Below are positions 7,011-11,556 of a DNA stretch of 11,556 nt, piece by piece. This stretch comes from DATAPE01 sp034667545. GTDB taxonomy: Bacteria > Actinomycetota > CADDZG01 > WHSQ01. The stretch lies in the NCBI GenBank assembly GCA_034667545.1, contig JAXDJR010000036.1, forward strand, positions 1 to 11,556, in the 5' to 3' direction. Numbering within the stretch: position 1 is the first letter of the stretch; each line of letters starts with the position of its first letter. A program made the translations under genes and the position numbers. The notes beneath the pieces were generated by a model that saw only the letters and a program-made list of their open reading frames with translations, searched no databases and had not been told where the DNA came from.

Positions 7011-7412
7011 ATGACCAGCATCGACAAGCGAGCTATCAGCCGCGCTCTCGCCAAATACGGGGCCAATCCCATCGTGGCGCGTGTCGCCGGGTACGTGCCG
7101 TGGTGGTCGCTGCTCGAGACCACCGGCCGCAAGAGCAGTCTTCCCCGGCGCAATCCAGTTGGCAGCGGCCTCCAGGGGAACACATTCTGGATCGTGGCCG
7201 AGCATGGCCGGAGTGCAGGTTACGTCCGCAACATCGAGACGAACCCTCGCGTCCGCATACGTGTCAACGGGCGATGGCGGACCGGAACCGCGCACTTGCT
7301 ACCTGATGACGACCCGAGGGAGCGGCAGAGAAGTCTCTCGCGTTTCAATTCCGCACTCGTTCGGACCATGGGCACCGACCTCCTGACCGTCCGCATCGAC
7401 CTAGACGAGTGA
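7011..7412 (+). CDS. Nitroreductase-family deazaflavin(F420)-dependent oxidoreductase-like protein
   Basis: 133 aa from ATG 7011. The core matches the small split-barrel family of Ddn-like F420-binding proteins (DUF385): an amphipathic N-terminal helix (about 8-28), LETTGRKSSLPRRNPVG (35-51), corresponding to the family's TTGRKSG-x-PR motif, and FWIVAEHGRSAGYVRNIETN (59-78) with NPRVRIRVNGR following, corresponding to the strand, NPxV and strand pattern. Family members reduce quinones, nitro compounds or other substrates with reduced F420; the substrate here cannot be predicted. The frame stays open up to ATG 6813, but those 66 residues are Ser/Thr-rich and unlike the family, whereas 7011 gives the usual 130-150 aa length. 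GAGG sits only two bases before this ATG, a weak point for the start. It seems monocistronic. Confidence 0.75.
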   Translation: MTSIDKRAISRALAKYGANPIVARVAGYVPWWSLLETTGRKSSLPRRNPVGSGLQGNTFWIVAEHGRSAGYVRNIETNPRVRIRVNGRWRTGTAHLLPDDDPRERQRSLSRFNSALVRTMGTDLLTVRIDLDE

Positions 7413-7459
7413 TCCAGCCAGCCAGGCGGTAGGGACCTCCGCTCAAACGACACGCGCTG

Positions 7460-7488
7460 CACTGTGGTGCAAGACTGATCCTGATAAT
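7460..7488 (+). promoter_or_regulatory. Possible promoter of the M15 peptidase gene
   Basis: GATAAT (7483-7488) differs from the sigma-70 -10 consensus only in its first base and lies 36 bases before the GTG at 7525. Only poor -35 matches (around ACTGTG, 7461-7466) lie 16-18 bases upstream. The 112-base gap between the two genes shows no other structure. Confidence 0.25.
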
Positions 7489-7524
7489 GGCAACCGACTA
7501 TCTGGCCAGACGGGCTCGCCCAAA

Positions 7525-8652
7525 GTGCTGCTGAAGATGATCATGGCCGCCGTGATAGCCGCCGTGAATCTGATTGCGCCCTCTACGCCGCTTCTCAACG
7601 ACGGCCCCGGGGGACCATCGCGGCCCCCTTACCGCTTTCTTGTTGCGTGGTCGCCGGGGAACCTTCCGCGCGACGTCGAGCCAGCGCTCGACCGCATCCC
7701 CGGAGTGGCGGTCACGACGGTGAGGGCCGGAATCGATTGGATGACCTCATCGCATAGCGGGACCGGAAAGATGATCGACCATCCTCCAGCAGGCTTCGCG
7801 ATCCCGCTCGAGATGTTGGTGATCAAGCCGAGGGAGTACTCGCACTTCGTCGCTCCCGCCGATCGCCGTGCGATCCAAGAACTGAAGAGCCACGACGTAG
7901 TTCTCGCGCGAACCGAGGCGGCGCTGCGCGGTGCCGGCACAGGACTGCGGCTCTTTGTCGGACGCACGCTGCGCGCAACAGGTGTCGTCTCCAACCACTC
8001 AACGCAGGGATACGAAGGATTGCTCCCGCGACCGGCCCCCGCTTCGTGGGCGAAGGCCAGTCGCTTCGTGCTTATCAGAGCTAGACGGTCGGTGACAGAG
8101 GCCAAACTTCGGCGGGTGATCGCGAGCAAGCTTGCTCCCGGCCAGAAGCTCCGCATCCACTCCCAGAGCCAAGCCCGCTACTTGCGGTACGCGGACGCAG
8201 TGCAGCCCCCACTGATCATCAAGAAGAACTTCGGAGAATTCTCTGCGCGTTCGACGGCAGGGGGCTTCCAGCTGGACGGGTCGTGGATCGCCCACTATCT
8301 CCGAACGGAGCCGGTACCGATCCTGGGCACCTTCACCTGCAATCGCAAGCTCTTTTCCCTGCTGCGAGGAGCGATGAAAGAGATCCAGGCGAGGGGCCTC
8401 AGTCATCTGATCGATCCCACCCAGTTCGCCGGCTGCTTCAATCCCCGCCTCATCCCCTCGGCCCACAGCAGCCAGCTCTCCCACCACGCCTGGGGCATCG
8501 CTGTGGACATCAACTCCCGGGACAACCCCTTCGGGGCGCAGCCTCACCAGGACCCCCGGCTGGTCAGGATCATGCGGCGGTGGGGCTTGACCTGGGGTGG
8601 AGCGTGGCTGGTTCCCGATGGAATGCACTTCGAGTGGAAGAGGTTCCCATAA
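7525..8652 (+). CDS. Exported protein with C-terminal M15 D,D-carboxypeptidase domain and MacB/FtsX-like N-terminal region
   Basis: 375 aa. A short hydrophobic N-terminus (about 4-18) suggests export. The C-terminal domain (about 265-375) is a zinc peptidase of the M15/LAS group: SHHAWGIAVDIN (319-330) fits S-x-H-x-x-G-x-A-x-D, giving zinc ligands His321 and Asp328, and MHFEW (367-371) supplies the third ligand, His368. Such enzymes cleave peptidoglycan stem peptides. Cys272 and Cys304 could form a disulfide. Residues about 36-245 are not a known wall-binding module. The sequence from VVLARTEAALRGAGTGLRLF (125-144) through LRATGVVSNHST to SRFVLIRARRS (179-189) and a following helix reads like the periplasmic domain (MacB_PCD) of MacB/FtsX-type permeases; this is an inference from pattern. 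The start is uncertain: GTG 7525, ATG 7537 and ATG 7543 are all possible and none has a good ribosome-binding site. Confidence 0.8.
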   Translation: MLLKMIMAAVIAAVNLIAPSTPLLNDGPGGPSRPPYRFLVAWSPGNLPRDVEPALDRIPGVAVTTVRAGIDWMTSSHSGTGKMIDHPPAGFAIPLEMLVIKPREYSHFVAPADRRAIQELKSHDVVLARTEAALRGAGTGLRLFVGRTLRATGVVSNHSTQGYEGLLPRPAPASWAKASRFVLIRARRSVTEAKLRRVIASKLAPGQKLRIHSQSQARYLRYADAVQPPLIIKKNFGEFSARSTAGGFQLDGSWIAHYLRTEPVPILGTFTCNRKLFSLLRGAMKEIQARGLSHLIDPTQFAGCFNPRLIPSAHSSQLSHHAWGIAVDINSRDNPFGAQPHQDPRLVRIMRRWGLTWGGAWLVPDGMHFEWKRFP

Positions 8653-8679
8653 GTAGGAGCCGGCCCCCTGGGTAAGGTC

Positions 8680-8697
8680 CCTATATAAGAGAACGCC
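8680..8697 (+). promoter_or_regulatory. TATATA element before sod
   Basis: CCTATATAAGAGAACGCC resembles the element at 5632-5652 before the CaCA gene, lacking one TA and one G. TATATA would serve as a -10 box, placing the transcript start about 20 bases before the sod ATG, a short leader that still contains the ribosome-binding site AGGAGAGGAG. No consensus -35 box is seen, so the promoter may need an activator or an alternative sigma factor. Confidence 0.35.
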
Positions 8698-8714
8698 GCT
8701 AGGAGAGGAGCGCT

Positions 8715-9320
8715 ATGACCTACCAGCTGCCCGACCTGCCGTATGACTATTCGGCTCTCGAGCCTCACATCGACGCTCGAACCATGGAGATCCACCACAC
8801 CAAGCACCACAAGACTTATGTCGACAAGCTCAACGCTGCGATCGATGGCCACAGCGACCTCGAGTACGACAACGTGGACGACCTCCTGAAGAACTTCGAC
8901 AAGGTCCCCGAGGACATCAAGGGCGCCGTCCGCAACCACGGCGGCGGCCATTCCAACCACTCGCTCTTCTGGACGATCATGGGTCCTGATGGCGGGGGCG
9001 AGCCTTCCGGCAACGTGGCCTCGGCCATCGACGACGCCTTCGGTTCGTTCAAGGAGTTCCGGGACAAGTTTGGCGCCGCAGCCACCAACCAGTTCGGCTC
9101 GGGGTGGGCGTGGCTCGTTTCCGACGGCGGGAAGCTCGACGTGAACAGCCTGCCCAACCAGGACTCTCCTCTCATGTCGGGAAAGACGCCGATCCTGGGG
9201 CTTGATGTGTGGGAGCACGCCTATTACCTCAAGTATCAGAACAAGCGACCCGATTACATCGAGGCATGGTGGAACACCATCAACTGGAGCGGTGTCGAAA
9301 GACGGCTCGGCGGATCCTGA
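8715..9320 (+). CDS. sodA: Superoxide dismutase, manganese type
   Basis: 201 aa, the usual length of the Fe/Mn superoxide dismutase family, which converts superoxide to oxygen and hydrogen peroxide. All four metal ligands are present: His27 in MEIHHTKHH, His82 in NHGGGHSNHSLFW, and Asp164 and His168 in LDVWEHAYY. The second-shell residues indicate manganese: Gly77-Gly78 in the NHGGGH stretch, where iron enzymes carry Gln, and Gln149 in PNQDSPL. Cambialistic use of iron cannot be excluded. No signal peptide is present, so it is cytosolic. The ATG follows a duplicated Shine-Dalgarno (AGGAGAGGAG). It seems monocistronic, with a possible terminator at 9344-9401. The peroxide it makes would need a catalase or peroxidase encoded elsewhere. 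Confidence 0.97.
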   Translation: MTYQLPDLPYDYSALEPHIDARTMEIHHTKHHKTYVDKLNAAIDGHSDLEYDNVDDLLKNFDKVPEDIKGAVRNHGGGHSNHSLFWTIMGPDGGGEPSGNVASAIDDAFGSFKEFRDKFGAAATNQFGSGWAWLVSDGGKLDVNSLPNQDSPLMSGKTPILGLDVWEHAYYLKYQNKRPDYIEAWWNTINWSGVERRLGGS

Positions 9321-9343
9321 GGCCGGCGCCCACAACCTGACAA

Positions 9344-9401
9344 AGGGGGCGAAGGGACTTCAGCAGATTAAGCCCGGCCACATCTGGCACGCCCCCTCTT
9401 T
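9344..9401 (+). terminator. Possible terminator of sod (large hairpin)
   Basis: AGGGGGCG (9344-9351) pairs with CGCCCCCT (9390-9397), followed by CTTT. The 38-base interior holds a small hairpin, GCCA (9377-9380) with TGGC (9385-9388). The long interior and short T run make it an unusual terminator. It starts 24 bases after the sod stop codon. Confidence 0.35.
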
Positions 9402-9600
9402 GGCTCCCGGAGCAAGACTTCCCGTTCGGAGAGGGTGCGCGACCAGGCTGGCATGCCCTGAGGGATGGAATAGCGCGGACACTCCCGGCGTTGATTGGCT
9501 GTGGAGGACAGGAATTGGGCCTTCCTTCGCGCCAGAAATTCCCTTACAGTAGGTGGTCCGTAGTAACTAGAGACGAGCTGGAATCCCCTCCCGGGAGGAT
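9402..9600 (+). other. Non-coding region upstream of the sigma factor gene
   Basis: No gene is supported here. It probably contains the sigma gene's promoter, but no convincing -35/-10 pair was found. TTGATT (9491-9496) is a fair -35 without a good -10, and TACAGT (9545-9550) a fair -10 without a good -35. The 12-base perfect palindrome CCTCCCGGGAGG (9587-9598) lies directly before the three-way-junction element and could form a short hairpin. Confidence 0.4.
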
Positions 9601-9662
9601 GGTTCGGTGTCCGGCCCCGCCGCCCAGCGGCATTCCCTACGGGGAACCTCGCCGGCCGAACC
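9601..9662 (+). ncRNA. Predicted structured leader: three-way junction with UACG tetraloop
   Basis: Outer stem GGTTCGG (9601-9607) with CCGAACC (9656-9662), 7 bp. After a 3-base TGT bulge it continues as CCGGC (9611-9615) with GCCGG (9651-9655), 5 bp. Inside are two hairpins: GCCGC (9619-9623) with GCGGC (9627-9631), and TTCCC (9633-9637) with GGGAA (9642-9646) around TACG. The last is a C(UACG)G loop, one of the especially stable UNCG tetraloops. All stems are perfectly paired and nested. The element ends 65 bases before the sigma factor ATG. GGGGC at 9676-9680 could pair with GCCCC at 9614-9618 instead, which would break the inner stem and allow a switch. I recognise no known riboswitch or RNA family. 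The function (leader, attenuator, protein site) is unknown. Confidence 0.45.
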
Positions 9663-9727
9663 CCTCAGGGCAAGTGGGGCTACGGGGGCAATGGCGTCGC
9701 AGCAGTCAACGAAAAGAGGATGCATAG

Positions 9728-10678
9728 ATGAGTCAGGTCAGCCGCCAGTTCGACAGCAGGGATGAAGCGGCCCATGAAGATCTCGTACGCCAGTACCTGC
9801 GCGAGATCGGGCAGTATCCCCTCCTGAACGACATCCAGGAGGTCGAGCTCGCCCGCGCCATCGAGGAAGGCGAGCAGGCCGCCGAGAAGCTGGACAAGTC
9901 CAAGCGCATCTCGGACAAGCAGCGCCTCGAGCTAGAAGCGACCGCCCGTACGGGGCGCGCCGCCAAGCGCCGGTTCATCCAGTCCAACCTCCGTCTGGTC
10001 GTGTCGATCGCCAAGAAATACTCCGCCGCCGGGCTCCCTCTGCTGGACCTGATCCAGGAAGGGAACCTCGGTCTGATGAGGGCGGTCGAGAAGTTCGACT
10101 ACCAGCGGGGATTCAAGTTCTCCACCTATGCAACATGGTGGATCCGCCAGGCCATCACCCGGGCGATCGCCGACAAGGCCCGCACGATCCGCATCCCCGT
10201 TCACATGGTCGAGACGCTCTACCGGGTCCGCAAGGTCCAGTCTGAGCTACTCGAGAAGCTGGGCCGCGAGCCCACCATCGAAGAGATCGCAGCTCAGTCC
10301 GACCTCACCCCCGACAAGGTGCGGGAGGCGTTCCGGGTCCTGCCCGAGCCCGTCTCGCTGCACGAGCCCGTGGGCGACGAGGATGCCGAGCTCGGTGACT
10401 TCATCGAGGACGAGGACGTCGAGGGTCCTTTCCAGGCCGCCGCCATCGCGCTGCGCCAGGAAGACCTGTGGGACATGCTCGATTCGCTATCCGAGCGCGA
10501 GCGCAAGGTCCTGGCTCTACGTTTCGGTCTTATCACCGGCGAGCCCCGCACCCTTGAAGAGGTCGGCAAGGAGTTCAGCCTCACCCGCGAGCGTATCCGG
10601 CAGATCGAGGCCAAGGCGCTCAGCAAGCTGCGCCACCCGAGCACGCCGGGCAAGCTGCGCGACATGGTGACCATCTAG
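9728..10678 (+). CDS. RNA polymerase sigma factor, sigma-70 family (RpoD/HrdB-like)
   Basis: 316 aa. The protein directs RNA polymerase to promoters. Region 1.2 is about 17-50 (VRQYLREIGQYPLL). Region 2 is about 80-150, with FIQSNLRLVVSIAKKY, LLDLIQEGNLGLMRAVEKFD and the promoter-melting and -10-reading stretch FSTYATWWIRQAITRAI (131-147). Region 3 begins TIRIPVHMVE (153-162). Region 4 is about 245-312, with the -35-reading helix-turn-helix TLEEVGKEFSLTRERIRQIE (275-294) and the characteristic ending LRHPSTPGKLRD. Region 1.1 is absent. This fits an actinobacterial primary or primary-like sigma factor; group 1 and group 2 cannot be separated from this sequence alone, so no symbol is given. The start ATG has AGAGG eight bases upstream. 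The 407-base upstream gap with a predicted RNA structure suggests control at the leader. Confidence 0.95.
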   Translation: MSQVSRQFDSRDEAAHEDLVRQYLREIGQYPLLNDIQEVELARAIEEGEQAAEKLDKSKRISDKQRLELEATARTGRAAKRRFIQSNLRLVVSIAKKYSAAGLPLLDLIQEGNLGLMRAVEKFDYQRGFKFSTYATWWIRQAITRAIADKARTIRIPVHMVETLYRVRKVQSELLEKLGREPTIEEIAAQSDLTPDKVREAFRVLPEPVSLHEPVGDEDAELGDFIEDEDVEGPFQAAAIALRQEDLWDMLDSLSERERKVLALRFGLITGEPRTLEEVGKEFSLTRERIRQIEAKALSKLRHPSTPGKLRDMVTI

Positions 10679-10703
10679 CTCCTTCAGGTCTACCCTCAGT
10701 CCC

Positions 10704-11000
10704 ATGGTCACAACAGTGGTGTTAGCCACGTGCGACATCCACAACGTTCCCGAGACCGCCCAGGCGATCGCAGACCTTCCCGACGTCACCGAGGTCTACT
10801 CGGTCGCCGGCGACTACGACCTGGTCATCATGGTCCGCGTTCGCGATCACGAAGACCTGTCGCGAGTCGTCACCGAGGAGATAGGCAAGACCGAAGGCAT
10901 CCAGCGGACCCAGACGCTGGTTGCCTTCAAAGTCTTCTCCCGCCACGATCTCGACTCCCTCTTCTCGATCGGCTTCGAAGAGGAAGAGACGAGCGCGTAG
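10704..11000 (+). CDS. Stand-alone Lrp/AsnC ligand-binding (RAM) domain protein
   Basis: 98 aa consisting of one alpha/beta (RAM) domain with no helix-turn-helix, so it is not itself a DNA-binding regulator. The segment DLPDVTEVYSVAGDYDLVIM (24-43) carries the family's V-x-x-x-x-x-V-x-G-x-x-D signature, with Gly36 and Asp39 at the site where amino acids bind between subunits in Lrp-type proteins. EGIQRTQTLVAFKVF (64-78) is the matching C-terminal strand pair. An acidic tail (EEEET) ends it. Such proteins form dimers or higher rings and may sense amino acids or modulate full-length Lrp proteins. It starts 25 bases after the sigma factor stop with no terminator between and a poor ribosome-binding site, so co-transcription with the sigma gene is likely. 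Confidence 0.85.
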   Translation: MVTTVVLATCDIHNVPETAQAIADLPDVTEVYSVAGDYDLVIMVRVRDHEDLSRVVTEEIGKTEGIQRTQTLVAFKVFSRHDLDSLFSIGFEEEETSA

Positions 11001-11051
11001 CTCGTGGCTCGCAAGGGTCCTGCGTGTCTCACCCGCTCGGGATAGCCGGCG

Positions 11052-11556
11052 ATGGACAGGCTGGTCGCCCACTACCACGAGATCGGCCTCAAGGGCCGCA
11101 ACCGCGACTTCTTCGAAGACGCTCTGACGCGCAACTTGAAGCGCGCGCTTCGTGGCACCGGCTACAAACGGGTACGGCATGCCTTCGGGCGCGTTGTTGT
11201 CGATCTCTATCCAGACTCCCGCACTTCGGAGGCTCTGGAGCGCGCAGCTCGCGTCTTCGGAATCGCCTATGTCGGCTTGGGTCACCGGGTCGCTCCAGAC
11301 CTCGACCAGATCGGAGAGGTTGCAGTCGACCTGATGCAGCGAACGCCGTTCGAATCGTTCCGCGTACGGGCTCGCCGGAGCTACTCGACCTCGAAATTGT
11401 CTTCGAACGACCTCAGCGTTGTCGTCGGGCAGCGCATCAAGGACGAGACCGGCGGCGCGGTCGACCTGAAGCACGCCGATGCCACCGCCTGGATCGAGCT
11501 GTTCGGGAACGACGGCATCGTTTACCGCGACCGCCGCGAGGGCCCGGGAGGCCTTC
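11052..11556 (+). CDS. thiI: ThiI, tRNA 4-thiouridine synthetase (N-terminal part, runs off the window)
   Basis: 168 codons are present, open to the window end. ThiI adenylates U8 of tRNA and replaces its oxygen with sulfur; in some bacteria it also delivers sulfur to thiamine synthesis. The N-terminus AHYHEIGLKGRNRDFFEDAL (6-25) is the typical ThiI ferredoxin-like start (YxEIxLKGRNR). The THUMP domain follows at about 60-165, with FRVRARRSYSTSKLSSNDLS and the conserved D-L-K-x-A-D-A-x-x-W-I-E segment. The last visible residues, REGPGGL, correspond to the start of the linker to the PP-loop (SGGxDS) domain, which lies beyond the window, as would any rhodanese domain. The ATG at 11052 is the first start after an in-frame TAG (11043), 51 bases past the RAM gene. 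It may be the third gene of a sigma-RAM-thiI operon. Confidence 0.93.
   Translation, partial: MDRLVAHYHEIGLKGRNRDFFEDALTRNLKRALRGTGYKRVRHAFGRVVVDLYPDSRTSEALERAARVFGIAYVGLGHRVAPDLDQIGEVAVDLMQRTPFESFRVRARRSYSTSKLSSNDLSVVVGQRIKDETGGAVDLKHADATAWIELFGNDGIVYRDRREGPGGL

Noticed and set aside
6650..7183. 177-codon minus-strand frame across the CaCA end and the nitroreductase-like start
   Set aside because: Part of it reads plausibly as protein, but it overlaps two supported genes on the other strand, and its third-position G/C (about 56%) is lower than that of the opposing plus frame.
9491..9550. Sigma-70 promoter made of TTGATT and TACAGT
   Set aside because: The two boxes are 48 bases apart, and neither has an acceptable partner at 16-18 bases, so no promoter call was made.
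9720..9731. Four-codon ATG-CAT-AGA-TGA minigene overlapping the sigma factor start
   Set aside because: Its ATG would be directly against the AGAGG motif, leaving no room for ribosome binding; the ATG at 9728 has the correct spacing.
10722..11474. 250-codon minus-strand frame opposite the RAM and thiI genes
   Set aside because: Both plus-strand genes show clear family motifs. The minus frame shows none and spans their intergenic gap.

Overview
The window looks like chromosomal DNA from a high-GC, probably actinobacterial genome. The evidence is strong G/C bias at third codon positions, frequent GTG starts, a deazaflavin(F420)-type nitroreductase-family protein, a short RpoD/HrdB-like sigma factor without region 1.1, and a small protein of a type I recall mainly from Actinobacteria. 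The genus cannot be read from the sequence. There is no insertion sequence, phage gene or CRISPR array, so this reads as ordinary chromosome with a few accessory loci.

Left part (1-5140). The 3' end of a tRNA-Lys(CTT) and its hairpin terminator face a minus-strand pair: a full-length xylulose-5-P/fructose-6-P phosphoketolase and a 146-aa small protein. The stop codon of the first directly abuts the start codon of the second (TAG then ATG), which suggests translational coupling. Next, also on the minus strand, is a secreted Asp-box (BNR/sialidase-fold) protein of about 624 aa, ended by a very strong intrinsic terminator.

Middle (5140-8720). All genes here are on the plus strand. In order they are a three-helix GlsB/YeaQ-type membrane protein, a Ca2+:cation antiporter-family (CaCA) membrane protein, a deazaflavin-dependent nitroreductase-family protein, and an exported protein with a C-terminal M15 (LAS) D,D-peptidase domain. 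The N-terminal half of that last protein resembles the extracellular domain of MacB/FtsX-type permeases. The divergent gap before GlsB holds a tandem 15-bp repeat with a 20-bp period. The gap before the nitroreductase-like gene holds a stretch with coding-like composition but no recognisable gene.

Right part (8715-11556). A manganese-type superoxide dismutase is followed by a 407-base gap. That gap contains a possible terminator and, just upstream of the sigma factor gene, a compact sequence that folds on paper into a three-way junction capped by a C(UACG)G tetraloop. After it come the sigma-70 factor, a stand-alone Lrp/AsnC ligand-binding (RAM) protein 25 bases downstream, and the 5' part of thiI, which runs off the window.

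Functionally the window mixes central carbon metabolism (phosphoketolase), envelope and ion homeostasis (Asp-box protein, GlsB, CaCA, M15 peptidase), redox defence (SOD, F420-type protein), and transcription and tRNA modification (sigma factor, RAM protein, ThiI). Most genes appear to be separate transcription units. Only the phosphoketolase/small-protein pair and perhaps sigma-RAM-thiI look like operons. The best candidates for something undescribed are the structured leader of the sigma gene and the permease-domain/M15 fusion.
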